DNA of 64,000 bases from assembly GCA_013368445.1 (NCBI GenBank), contig JAACJO010000006.1, forward strand, positions 558,001-622,000, written 5' to 3'. Source of the stretch: Leucocoprinus leucothites. Taxonomy: Eukaryota; Basidiomycota; Agaricomycetes; Agaricales; Agaricaceae. Below are positions 23,060-34,718 of this stretch, one piece after another. The notes beneath the pieces are model-generated. The model was given only the letters and a program-made list of their open reading frames with translations, did not search any database and was not told where the DNA came from. A program made the position numbers and the translations under genes. Numbering within the stretch: the first letter of the stretch is position 1; every line of letters starts with the position of its first letter.

Positions 23060-24035
23060 CTACTCCTGTGCCAAGTACTGAGTGCTGAGCACTCCAGGCC
23101 AAAATGCCTTGCATGTGGGAATGATTGACCCTTGAACAAGCACATCTAATGTTGACATTGAATCAGAGTCAGGGATTGGTGTGTGCATCATGCACCACCA
23201 CAATCTGTTTACTATGTGAGGTTGTAAGGATGGGCCATTGACTAAATCAATGGACAGTCATATCAGTCACCACATTCACACATAGCTCATTTCAGCCTCT
23301 GACTGTTGATAAGATCAGTTCCACTGTAAATTGACATACAGTAGATTCCAACTCCAACATAGTTCTCCTCAGGTAGAGTGACTGAGAGTGACATTGGCCA
23401 GCTCTGTTGTTCTCTATGCCCACTCAATTTCTTTGAGCATAAAGAAATGTTTATGCGAGGTCAATGATGACAAACAAGAGGCCACAGTATGTAGATGATA
23501 AATAGGAGACCCACAGTCTCTTACATCAGATTGGAAGAAAGGAGTTCTGTGCATCTCCTACTATCTCATTATAATTACACAACAGAACTCCCAGGATTGT
23601 CTTCCATCCCTTCTCTAATCTTCACTACTGCTGTATTGAAGATTACTCTATTACTCAAATTACCCACCCCCCCCTTCCCAATATTTTGAGAAAAACACAT
23701 AACATTATGACACTATTATACTGTACAGTGATGAAGTGACACTTGACACAATCTAGGATTCTACTTCAATCATTTAGTCCAATATCCTAGCAAATTCATC
23801 ATAAATATAACATATCTATATCTATAATTCCCTCAAGAGCTGTAAGAATCAGAGTAAAAACAAGGGCAACAGACACAACTCTTTCCTGAAAATCTCCCAA
23901 AATAGGCCTAAACAACTTTTGTCAGCAGCATCAGGTGTCACTTGAGTCACAAAAAACACATATTTTGGCACAATTTTTTGCTCATTCCATAGAGATGCAT
24001 TCTTACTATCTAAAGAACAAGTTTGGGGCATCTCG
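23060..24035. other. No gene recognised
   Basis: AT-rich sequence with only short frames. A block of about 25 bp at 23728-23752 (acagtgatgaagtgacacttgacac) recurs at 59073-59097 with few changes, suggesting a shared repeat of unknown type. Confidence 0.4.
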
Positions 24036-24700
24036 TGTTATAGTAACACTGGCCCAGTCCTAAGCTGGCACAATAAGTATCAAGTAGATCTTATCAAAGG
24101 GGACTCCTTCTTGGTAAGCAACAAAGTCATTTACAAAGTCAGAGTTATAATATGGCAATTATAGAGTTAAGGCTTTTAGTAATTGAAATCTTAGGGCTTA
24201 AGTTCAATTCAACTTTGTTTAGATAAAGGCTCGTATTGAGTCTCCACCTAACCAAGTAGAAATGTTGTTTCTCCTTGGTAGATGTCGACAACTTATATAT
24301 GATACAAGTCTGTATCTAATATTAACTAGGGCTAAGGGCTTCTAATGAAAGAAGAGAAGCATACAGCTTCCTTAACACTAATTAAACTATATAAGATGCA
24401 ATCTGTCAAGGAAGCTTTAGAAGTTCTTCTAAAGAAGTTCTTCTTTGATCATCTGATTGATCACAAGGTAAGTCCAAATATAGTGCAGCTATATTTAACA
24501 ATCACATGTCATCAAAACATAAACAAAACCAAACAAGTCATAACAAGTTATAATGAGACAAAGTAAATGGGTCAAAACAAACTAAAGAAAACAATAATAA
24601 ATAGAGAGGAAAACATAATTGCAATATTACTTAAGTAAAGCTAATATTGACTTTGTATTGTAAATGGAACAAATGCTAGATATAATCAATATACATAACA
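24036..24700 (-). repeat. 3' LTR of G3a
   Basis: 665 bp with TG...CA ends. Compared with 32821-33485, nearly all differences in the parts I compared are CA in one and TG in the other, for example aacactggcccagtcc versus aatgctggcctggtcc near the start, as expected if both derive from CG. Confidence 0.9.
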
Positions 24701-24957
24701 TTATCCCTTTCCTAGCTAAGATGTCCACATCTTAGTAACTATCTAAGTCACTAAGGTAAATTACCTTCACCATCTATGTTGAAGTTGGCTTCATCATTGT
24801 AATAAGATTTTTAATTGCCATCTTTGTATAGTGGTGTAAGGGGGGGTTCTCCCTCATAGATGCGAGTAGTCCCACCATGATGGGGACATCTATTCGGACT
24901 GCGTCCTTGATGGTTTGGATGGGAGGAACAGACTGAGGTCTTGAGACAACCATACTG

Positions 24958-26100
24958 TCATCCTTGTGGTGTGGGTTTACAGCCTTGTCTTGGTGTAAAA
25001 GGAGGGTTGTAGGTGGGGCCAAGAGTGGTGGTGTTAATGGCTGTGGATGTTGGATTATGTCGTTCGGATCTAAGTCCAACGGCATCGGTGATGGGGGTGC
25101 AGTGATTGCTGGTTGATATACTGGGCTGTCCAGGCTGTACTCTGGTAGATCTGGAGATGGACTGCAGAGCAAGAGCCTTGGCGGCATCGACTCCCTTGGT
25201 AATGGAAAGTGCTGCCAGGGCAACTGGGGGTAAGTCCTGTTGAGCAATTCCTTTATAAGGATTTCGGGAACAATACTTGGTGAAATGGCCAGGGGCAAAA
25301 GTGTTGCACCAGGTGCAATGATATCCTGGGCAAAGCATCTTGATATGATCCATTCTGTGACATATGTCGCAGGTTTGACTAGTACATCCAGGCCGAGTTG
25401 CGTCTCAATTGGTATTTTGAGGAGGCTTGTTAGTAGGCATTGGAGGGGGTGTACTCAGTAATATGGCATTGTGTATAGCCACATCATCAAGTTGTTGAGG
25501 TTTGACACTAGGAGAGGTAGTTTCTCCTTTGTCATTAGCTGAGGGGTGCTCAGGATGTGATGAACATCGGTTTGGAGTTTGTTGATGGTTGAGTGTAGCA
25601 AAGTAATTTCCATCTGGGTCAGTGTGTTGGATGCATCTGATGATGTTCAGAGTATAGGGACCCCAAGGGATATGGCATGCCAGGTCACCAATGTAGAAGT
25701 CCATTTCTTCCTGGAGATGCTTGTACTCACTTCGTGCAGAAGCAAGAGCATCAAGGTGATTCCTGATGTTGTAGACATATGAAGTGAGTCTAGGATTGCT
25801 GCCATAGGCAGACAGAAAGTCAACGGCTGTCTGTTTTTGAAGAAATGCACATCATAGGATGGCATTCTCCTTATAGGGTGAAGAGTTTTCACTCTTAGAG
25901 TCTCCACCTGCACTATCTCTGGCAGGGGAAGGGGTGCCTTGTTCTTGTGATGGGGCAAGATCAGGACTTTCTTCAACCTTGTTCACATCGTCGATGGTGT
26001 TGGTTGGTGTAACAGGAGGAGTAAGAGGTGAGGGTGATTCACAAATAATAGTTCCAAAAACTGGGACTGTTGGTTGTTCACTGACTTCTGGAGTAGTCAT
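24958..26100 (-). pseudogene. Extra ORF behind pol of G3a, zinc-knuckle protein
   Basis: A frame of about 380 codons starts at ATG 26100, 15 bp after the pol stop, and ends at 24958, in the same direction as pol. It is interrupted only by TGA codons near 25852 and 25405, both plausible CGA changes. The N-terminal third is proline/serine/acid-rich and the middle is helical. The C-terminal third has two cysteine clusters near 25275-25370: CX2CX4HX4C (CDICHRMDHIKMLC) and CX2CX6HX4C (CTWCNTFAPGHFTKYC). This is not part of standard gag-pol. It could bind nucleic acid like a second nucleocapsid. The function is unknown. Confidence 0.7.
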
Positions 26101-26115
26101 TGAAGCTGGGGAATG

Positions 26116-29100
26116 TTAAGAGAGATTGTGCTGGGTTTTATACTCTTGAATAATTTCTTTTGAATTTTCAAGATTTTTCTCTGGTTCCCATGAGTCTTCA
26201 GTTGGTCCATATCCTTTCCAACATATTAGGTATTCTATTTTTGTTCCAGAACATAATCTGCGAGTTCTATGGTTTAGGACTGCTTTGACTTCGTATTGTT
26301 CTTCTCCAGATACAAGAATAGGTGGTGGTTTAGGGTTGTGTTTCCCATATATATCATTCTCGGTGACTGGCATGAGAAGTGAGGTGTGGAACTTGTTGTG
26401 AATTTTCCACTTTGGTGGTAGTTTGAGTTCATAGTTGACTGGAGAGGTTTTTCTAATAATAGTAAAGGGACCTTCTCTTCTTTGATTGAGCTTCTTAGAA
26501 GCATAGAGCAAGGGGAGGTTTCGGTTATCTAACCAAACTCAGTCTCCTACTTTGAATGGCATCCAAGGTTGGTTCTTTCATTGAGCCATCATTAGATGTG
26601 TTTGTTCATGTGCCTCTAATGCTACTTCTCAAACTCGTTCTAAGAATAAGGACTTCTCATTGATAGAAGGTGTATCTGTTTCTTTGTCTGAGATAAACAC
26701 TTGTGGGTTGTATCCTAAGATTAATTCATATGGTGAGTGTTTTCTTCCAGAATGGGGTTTCGTATTGTGTACAAATTCAATCATTGGAAGTGCTTGTTTC
26801 CATATGGTTGGGTTTTGTGACATGTAAACTGCTAAATAAAACTTGATTTCCTGGTTATATCTTTCAGTAGTACCATCTGTCTGTGGATGATATGCTGTAG
26901 ACAGGGCTGGTGTAATATTGAGTTTTTCATATAGTTTTTGCATTGATTTAGCAGCAAATCTTGGATCTCGATCTGAGATAATTTTGTTGGGTGTTCCGTA
27001 TTTTGAAAATACTTTGTCAATAAGAATTTCAGCAATGCCATCAGCATTTACTGTCTTCTTTGTTGGAGTTAGAATTATCCATTTCATAAGTCCATGGTCC
27101 ACTATGGACAATATACAATCATAACCATTGTCAGGTGGTAGATCAGTGATCAGATCTATGGATATTTGGGAAAAGGGCCTTGTGGAAGAAGGGCCTTTGA
27201 TTGGTTGCATTGGTGGTTTAACTGGATGACGGTTTATTTTGTATTGTTGGCAAATAGGGCATCCTTTGATGTAGTTCTGAACATATGTGTTCATTCCAGG
27301 CCAGTAAACTAATTTAGATAGTTTACGGAACGTTTCAGCTGTTCCTGGGTGTCCTGATGTCTCATGATCATGTACACATTGTAGAAGACTTCTTTTGAGT
27401 TTGGCATCTTTAGGTATCACATGTCTTCCCTGATATTTATAGGTGCCATTGTCTTCAGTAAATCTTTCAGAAGGGGTGATCTTTGCTTGGTTATTTTTAA
27501 TTTGTTGTGTGATTTCCTCAGAAAGGAATTTAATGAATTTTTCTGATGGAATCGCAACTAGATCTTCATTATCCTTTCCTTCTGGTACTAAATTGGGTCA
27601 TCTGCTGAGTGCATCGGCAAGAGTATTTTTATTTCCAGCTAAGTGCTTTATGGAGTAATGGAAGTGTGTCATATATAGCATCCATCTTGCTGACATTGAT
27701 TTAATTGTTGTGGTTCTCGCCATCTGGTAAGGTTCTTGTGATCAGACCATATGATAATAGGGTGTGCTGATCCTTCGAGGTAGTGTCACCATTCCTTTAG
27801 TGCTCTAATAATAGCAAGGAATTCTTGGTCTGACACATGATAGTTTCATTCAGCAGGGTTGAGGGTTTGTGAATAGTAAGCCACAGGGTGCTTATCTCCA
27901 TTTGAATCTCTTTGGAGTAACACTGCACTGGTAGCAAATGCTGATGCATCACATTTGATTTCAAATGGCTTTGATTCATCTACTATTTGTAGTATAGGTT
28001 GCTTCAGGAATTGTTCCTTTAGCTTCTCAAAGCTTTTCTGTGCTTCTGGGTTCCATTCAAATTTCATGGTTTTTCGAAGTAATGCATTAAGTGGTTGTGT
28101 GTCAAGATTTGCGAAATACTGGCGCTTACTAAGTGCGCAAAAGTTACGGAGAGGTTGGTTGTTGGCTTCAGCATATGTGCTGCACCCTTCCGATATTGCA
28201 TCGACTGATTTGGTCTATGAGGAAGATGACAGACAGTGCAAATTGGAATTCAACACTGAAGGAATAATGGACAGAGAATTCAGAGTGGAATCTTAGTCAA
28301 TATTCAGAATGGGTAATACATGAGCTAGTAGTGACATATTTAAGATAACGTAAAATTGGACAAATAACATGTAAATATTGCAAAACTCACAATGCAATGA
28401 TAAACGAATAAACAGATAAATGAAAAGTAAATAGACAATGACAAATGTGATGCAACGGAGAATGACAAACATAAATGGAATGGCAGAAATACATATGAGT
28501 GCAAATGAAAGGAGGATAGAATGATGAGCAGAGACAGGCTGTGAAATATTTATAGAAATGGTAGATAATGAAAAATGGCAGGAATTGGAAATCAAAAAGA
28601 TAGTCAGAGATCAAATTGGAGAGGTTGCAATTGCAGATCATGACATTGTGCTATAGCTGAGAAGTTGTGAATGAATTTGTGATAGAAGTTGCAGAAACCA
28701 ATAAACTGTCTGATATTTCAAACAGACTTGGGTACAGGCCAATCCTGTATTCCCTTTAGTTTGATTGGGTCCATCTCAATAGAGTCAGGAATTATGATAA
28801 CTCTGAGATACTCTAGATGTTGCTTCTCGAATTCGCATTTCTCAGTCTTTAAATACAACTCGTTCTGTTGTAGAATCTTCAAGACTTGTTTAGTAAGCCT
28901 TTTGAGTTGTTCTTTTGTTTTCACATGGATAAGGATGTCATCCATGTAGATAATAACTCCACCTTTCTCAGTAAGGTCTTTGAATATGTGATCCATCATG
29001 GATTGGAAAGTAGCAGGTGAATTTGTCATTCTGAAGAACATGACTGTAGGTTTGTATAACCCATTAGGGGTGCGGAATGCTGCTTTCCATTCATGTCCTT

Positions 29101-30076
29101 CATGGATTCAGACATGATTATATCTGAGTCAGACATCTAACTTGGTAAACCAATTAGATCCTTTGAGTTTATCCATGATTTGTGATATGCTCAGTATTGG
29201 GTGAGCATTCTTTATTGTATTCTTGTTAAGGAATTGATAGTCTTGACATGGGCATAAGTCTCCTCCTTTCTTTCCTACAAAGAAGAAAGAAGAGGCCATA
29301 GGTGATTTGGATTTCCGAATATATCCCTTTCATAGGTTTTCAGAAATAAACTTGTCAAGTTCAGTTCTCTCCTGAGGTTTCAGGTGATAAACTGGCATGC
29401 GTTTGGGTTCAAATTTGGGTATAGTCTCGATTTTGTGATCCCAAGGATGTCTGGGTGGTAATTTCTCAGATTTGTCTTTATTGAAGACTTTGAGGAACTG
29501 ATGAAATTTCTTAGGTATGGCTTTCATAGGGTTCAATTCCTGTTTAGGTTTAGTAGCCAAGTTGTGAAGTTGTTGTGATGTGTTGGACTTCACATTGATT
29601 TCATAATATAACTGATTGATGGAGTCAGTTTTTGCTTTGGTTAATTTGATCGTGTTTGAGTTTTCATCTCACCAACGTAATGACAGTTTCTGCCAATCAA
29701 CGTCAGGGTTGAATCTCTTTAACCATGTGATTCCTAAGAATAGTTGGTTTGATCCAAGTTTGACTATTCTTGGAGAGATTGTCATAATCTTGTTGTTCAC
29801 TTCTATTTTTAATCTTGTATAGTGAGTACAACTTCCTGATAAGTTTTGTGTTCCATCGGCATTATGGATTTTGATTGCCTTTTTCATTTTGAATTTTGGC
29901 AGGTTGTAAGTGTTGACTAGTTGTGGGTCAATGAATTCTCCACTAGCTCCTGAATCAAGTAGTGCTTGTAGGTTGTGTTTTGCTCTTGTTGTATGGAGCA
30001 ATATTGGTACATGTACTATTAATCCTTTGTTTGATTGAAGATCAATGATGTCTATCTGATCTTCATGAGTACTCAA
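26116..30076 (-). pseudogene. pol of G3a: protease, RT, RNase H, integrase, chromodomain
   Basis: Starting from ATG 30076, overlapping the gag stop by 4 bp, domains follow in order: aspartic protease LLDSGASGEFID (about 29930-29960); RT with MFFRMTNSPATFQ and the catalytic YMDD (about 28940); RNase H (CDASAFATSAVLLQ, about 27910-27950); and integrase with an HHCC-type zinc region and the D,D,E residues in SIDLITD, ISDRDPRF and TERYNQE (about 26850-27160). The C-terminus has a chromodomain, EYLICWKGYGPTEDSWEPE (about 26175-26240), which in chromoviruses steers integration to heterochromatin. Stops are mainly TGA (LRW-stop-DEN, ENL-stop-KGY). A 546-bp solo LTR splits RT from RNase H. Not functional. 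Confidence 0.9.
28100..28645 (-). mobile_element. Solo LTR, G2-like family, inside G3a pol
   Basis: 546 bp, TGTCAAG...CATGACA on the plus strand, with perfect TTGTG duplications at 28095-28099 and 28646-28650. Removing it with one duplication rejoins the pol frame between FSAIAQ and PLNALLRK. Its ends resemble the G2 LTR (TGTCATGA...CTTGACA) but it is shorter and diverged. Confidence 0.9.
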
Positions 30077-32253
30077 AAATTTTCATTTGAGTATTCTTGA
30101 AATGGATCATCTTCGTCACTAGCTTGATCTATTTCATAGACCATGGCATTGGAATCTTTCCTTTTAGACTTGAAAGGTCTACAATTCCCTTGTTTCGGTT
30201 TGGGCTTGGACTTCTGCATTGGCTTTGGTCCCACGTTTGTCTTTCCTGTGGACTTAAACCAAACCTTCCTTGCCAGACAAGATTTACTGAAATGTCCTTT
30301 CTTGTGGCAGAAGAAGCATTCTCCTCTCTTGAGTGCAACCCTCTGTTTGTCAGTGAGAATGTTATTGATGATGTGGGAGTATAGTGAACTATAGACATCT
30401 CTGTCTGTGTTGCTTGGTCCTTCATTGTATGTTTCATTGATGCCTTCTCCTTCACTTTCCTCTTCTTCAGGATTATCATCATCCTCTGTGCCAAGTTTGT
30501 ATATACCTCCATCATCTGTTTCCCAATCATCTTCAACTGATAATTGGTATATTCCTCTTGATATTCTGTCAATATCCATGTCCCATTTGGATTGTCTGGG
30601 TCTAGATATGGGTTGATTATGGATGTCATTATATTGTGGTTGGGATCCGTATTATCTACTATTCTTTTTGGTCTTTCTTGATCTATTTGAAGGTCCTGGA
30701 GTAGAATTTCCAATGTGGTATCTCTTTTGTTCTTGGACAACTTTGTATGCTTGTCTTGTGGCAGCTTTCCACTGTGCAAGGGTTTGGGGGTCAGCTTGAA
30801 TTGCTTTGAATCTGACATCGTTGTTGAGTCCTTTGGCAAAGTAGGATCAGAGAGAAGTGCTGTCAGTAAGTCCTGCACATGAGGTGAGGATGGAAAAATT
30901 GGCAATGTACTCCTTGATGTATTTGCTTCATTGTCTATAATAGCAGAGCTCTCTTTCAGCCTCAAAGCTCTGTTGTGTTGGAGTGAATGACTGTTCAAGC
31001 GCATTCTTGAATTGGTCAAAGGTGTGTGCAACATATCCTGCTTGGGTAGCTGCAGTTGCTTGACTAAGTCTGTAATCCTGTTGCCATAATTTGGCAGCTC
31101 CATTGAGTAATCCAAGTGTGTAGTTGATTCTTGCTTGGTCATCTGTGACACCATATGAGTCAAAGTAGAGTTTGACTTCGGCCATCCATGGTCTGTAATA
31201 GCTGGGGTTGCCATCGAATCTGGTGGGCTTTGGGTACTTGAGCTGGAATCCTGCTTGAGGTTGTGCCATTGGATTTGGCGGGGGGTTTGGATTAGGATTT
31301 GGTGGTCCTCCTCCTGGTCCTCCTGGTCCTCCAGGCAGATTACCTCTGGGACTTGGTGGTCCTCCTTGTGGTCTTAGTGGTGGTGGTGTAGGACTTCTCC
31401 GATTTGAAGATCCTCCTGTATTGGCGATATTTGCCTTTGCTTTCCCTTTTGGTTGGGTGTTAGTGGGTACAGTGATGGTGGTACTGGCTGTAGCAATGTT
31501 GGGATTGGTTGTTGGTAGGGTACTGGTACTGGCAATACCGGTGGGGGAATTGGTAAAGCTAAAGGGGATAGGGTTTGTAATGGGACTGAGGAACCTTGGG
31601 CTATGTCCAAGGGCTGGGCTCAAGGTGTAAGAAGGGGGTCTATCAACTCTGGGCTCTTCTGGGGATTTGAGTTTAAGATTATCAATTGCCCTTGCGAGTT
31701 CTTCTGCTTCCTCTTCAGTTTGATTTCCTTCAGATTCTTGTTGGCTTCTTTCTCCACTATCTGTTCCTTCTTCATCTTCTTCTTTGTCTTCTTTGTCAGG
31801 TTCAAATTCTTCTGAGCTTGGAGTGTCAACTCTGGGCTCTGAATTATTTTCTTGTGAGGTTTCTCCAATTCTTTGGGTTACATCAATAATTGGTTTGATG
31901 GTCCTGCTGGATTCTGCAAGGGTATCTGGGATGTGGAAGGGTTGTTCTGAGGGGTTTCTTTTGATTTCCTCTTGGAATTGTCTTGAGGTAAATGAGTCAA
32001 GTCTATCTGGATCAGCTCCTTGTGTGACTTGTTCTTTGACTGCTTCAATGAGTTGCTTTCCATGGTAATTTTGGAATTCTCATAGAACTGTGTATTCAGC
32101 CTTGGCAGGGACATAATAGATGTCTTTTCCTTTGTTATAGTAGAGCTTCTTGGTTTCTTTGCTCTTCCAGACTCGGTGTTTCCCTGATTCACTGAAGATT
32201 GAATCATAGGCTGATTTGGGAAAACATTCTCTAAGAAACTGTTCTTCATCCAT
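30073..32253 (-). pseudogene. gag of G3a
   Basis: This is a single frame of 727 codons from ATG 32253, with in-frame stops TGA at 32080-32082, TGA at 30928-30930, and two more downstream (a TGA near 30850 and a TAG near 30660). It has an acidic N-terminal part, a proline-rich hinge, a Gag core (FDGNPSYYRPWMAEVKLYF), then a CCHC zinc knuckle CFFCHKKGHFSKSC (about 30290-30335) near the C-terminus. Gag would form the particle and bind RNA. Most stops replace a likely arginine CGA. The other copy of this gag (60914-63094) has the same stops. Confidence 0.85.
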
Positions 32254-32820
32254 TGTGGACTGTGACTATGGGTGCCTAAGGAGACACCTGGTATGGTCTT
32301 AAATGGTAAATTGTCCTTAAGACAATTATCACACTTGCAGTTTGATTCTGCTGTGATTGGAAAATTAGTTTATAGTTGCTTTGGACTCACCTTTATAGTC
32401 TCTAGGACTGTGTATTTATAGTCTCTTAAGACTTTCAACAGATAAACTGTCTTCTGAGTATTTACCCTCAGGTCTGGTAATCTTCAGAGATATGCCTATT
32501 CTTCTGGCAATTTTCTCCCTCCCAAGTATCTACCCTTGGGTCTGGTATCTTATTTGAGATTTAGGTACAATGACCTTAGCTCTCACAAGCCTCCAAATGT
32601 TTTAAGAGCATAGATAATCGCTCAGATCAATAAGAGTGATCCTCAACTATTCCACTAGTTGGCAATGTGTGTCAACCCTCTCTTTGTTGTTATACACAAT
32701 AGTTTTGGTACAGCTTGTGCTATAACCGCGATAACCCAAATTGACAGTGTTTGCAACATTGTTGGGTTACTGGGCAAAGTAACAGCTCTGTGCTAACAGA
32801 GAAGGATCATTTCTACTTAA
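32254..32820 (-). other. 5' leader of G3a
   Basis: 567 bp lie between the 5' LTR and gag. The first bases after the LTR hold the self-priming site AAGTAGAAATG (32808-32818 on the minus strand) followed by two small hairpins (32766-32801). Related leader sequence is found in G4 at 35210-35738. Confidence 0.7.
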
Positions 32821-33485
32821 TGTTATAGTAATGCTGGCCTGGTCCTAACCTGGCGTGATAAGTATCAAGTAGATCTTATCAAAGGGGACTCCTTCTCAGT
32901 AAGCAACAAAGTTGTTTACAAAGTCAGAGTTATAATACAGTAATTATAGAGTTAAGACTTTTAGTAATTGAAATCTTAGGGCTTAAGTTCAATTCAACTT
33001 TGTTTAGATAAAGGCTCGTATTGAGTCTCCACCTAACCAAGTAGAAATGTTGTTTCTCCTTGGTAGATGTCAATGACTTATATATGATACAAGTCTGTAT
33101 CTAATATTAACTAGGGCTAAGGGCTTCTAATGAAAGAAGAGAAGCATACAGCTTCCTTAACACTAATTAAACTATATAAGATGCAATCTGTCAAGGAAGC
33201 TTTAGAAGTTCTTCTAAAGAAGTTCTTCTTTGATCATCTGATTGATCACAAGGTAAGTCCAAATATAGTGCAGCTATATTTAACAATCACATGTCATCAA
33301 AACATAAACAAAACCAAACAAGTCATAATGAGTCATAATGAGACAAAGTAAATGAGTCAAAACAAACTAAAGAAAACAATTACAAATAGAGAGGAAAACA
33401 TAATTGTGATATTACTTAAGTAAAGCTAATATTGACTTTGTATTGTAGATGGAACAAATGCTAGATATAATCAATATACATAACA
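32821..33485 (-). repeat. 5' LTR of G3a
   Basis: 665 bp, apparently identical to the G3b 5' LTR (59682-60346) and diverged from its own partner at 24036-24700. TATATAA lies at 33078-33084 and the putative RNA start / self-primer CATTTCTACTT at 33039-33049 (minus strand). Confidence 0.92.
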
Positions 33486-33505
33486 TCTGATCTAATGTCT
33501 CTGAT

Positions 33506-34717
33506 TGTTAAGATTTACAGTCAGAGCACCTAGTAATGTCATGTGTCACAACACATGATTGAGTTATGTAAGACAGTGGCTAACTGGTCTTTAACCTACT
33601 TCAATTAATGAGCTTGAGTATTCTTGAAAGCCCAGTAAGAGAAGGCCAAGAAGACTTGTGGTAAGTCTAAGGTAGCGTGAGGTTCGAGACAACAACAATG
33701 ATATAAGTGAATTCAAGGCAAGGCAAGTAAACACAAGTAGTCTGGGAAACAAAGGAAAGATTAAACTTGCGTTTAATCTTCCAAATACAAGGTCTTTAAA
33801 TACTAACTAACTAAAATGATATCAAACTATGAAACTACAACTACAAGTCCAGTATCACTATCAGAATTCTGATAAATACATATCTGTCTGCCAATGTAAC
33901 AGCTATCATAGTTAGATATCAAATAGTTCCAATCCAAATGCGATGTCCATAAAACAATCATTGTCTGTTAATCAATCTTTGTTAGTCCATAACAATCAAA
34001 CAGCAAAACCATTCCTCCTGATGTTATAAATGTCGACTTGATTGACGCCCACTGTGACTTAATCATCTTAGATGCCAACACAGCCACACAGTCCAAAGCC
34101 ACAGTTCTAGATTGGGAAGAATATGTTGGTAAGTTTGATGTGGAGGAAGAATGATTCAATGTCAATTGGGATGAGTATAACTGGACAGATGTCATTAGGA
34201 GAATCAGGAGGAATGGTTTTGCTGTTTGATTGTTATGGACTAATGAGATTGATAAACAGACAATGATGGTTTTATGGACATTGCATTTGGATTAGAACTA
34301 TTCGATATCTAACTATGATAGCTGTTACATCAGTGGACAGATATGTATTTATCAGAATTGTGATAGTGATCCTGGACTTGTAGTTGTAGTTTCGTAGTTT
34401 GATATCATTTTACTTAGTTAGTATTTAAGGACTTTGTATCTGGAAGATTAAACACAAGTTTAATCTTCCTTTGTTTCCCGGACTACTTGTGTTTACTCAC
34501 CTTGCCTTGAATTCACTTGTATCATTATTGTTGTCTTGAACCTTGTACTACCTTAGACTTACCTCAAGTCTTCTTGGCCTTCTCTTACTGAGCTTTCAAG
34601 AATACTCAAGCTTATTAATTGAAGTAGGTTAAAGACCAGTTAGCCGCTGTCTTACATAACCCAATCACGTGCTGTGACACATGACATTACTAGGCACTCT
34701 GACTGTAAATCTTAACA
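33506..34717. repeat. Palindrome with ~510-bp LTR-like arms around a gag fragment
   Basis: The outer ends are TGTTAAGATTTACAG at 33506 and its complement ending at 34717. The arms match inward to about 34020 and 34200 (common inner end cctcctgat). CTGAT lies directly outside on both sides (33501-33505 and 34719-34723), so the whole palindrome behaves as one insertion. The ~180-bp loop encodes a gag piece (DLIDAHCDLIILDANTATQS) in plus orientation that is homologous to the minus-strand gag just outside at 34740-34905. The arms end like LTRs (TGTTA...CATAACA, about 489 bp). Confidence 0.75.
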
Positions 34718-34718
34718 C

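Larger units (their letters stand above)
24036..33485 (-). mobile_element. Ty3/gypsy chromovirus G3a
   Basis: Two 665-bp LTRs (24036-24700 and 32821-33485) bracket, on the minus strand, a leader, gag, pol (protease, RT, RNase H, integrase, chromodomain) and an extra ORF before the 3' LTR. A purine tract (AGGAAAGGGATAA) directly precedes the 3' LTR. A solo LTR sits in RT. The flanking 5-mers (TCTCG left, TCTGA right) do not match, and the two LTRs differ at many CpG-derived sites. The element is therefore old or a recombinant of two elements. Confidence 0.9.
29167..33485 (-). repeat. 4319-bp segment repeated inverted at 59682-64000
   Basis: Every reading frame in this segment has a counterpart with the same translation at mirrored coordinates (positions sum to 93167), with no indel. 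It covers the 5' LTR, leader, gag and the start of pol of G3. The similarity stops exactly at the LTR end (33485 / 59682) and at the window edge. Confidence 0.95.

Noticed and set aside
31421..31815. Plus-strand hydrophobic frames over G3 gag (also 61352-61746 minus)
   Set aside because: Shadows of the Pro-rich and acidic gag sequence on the other strand.
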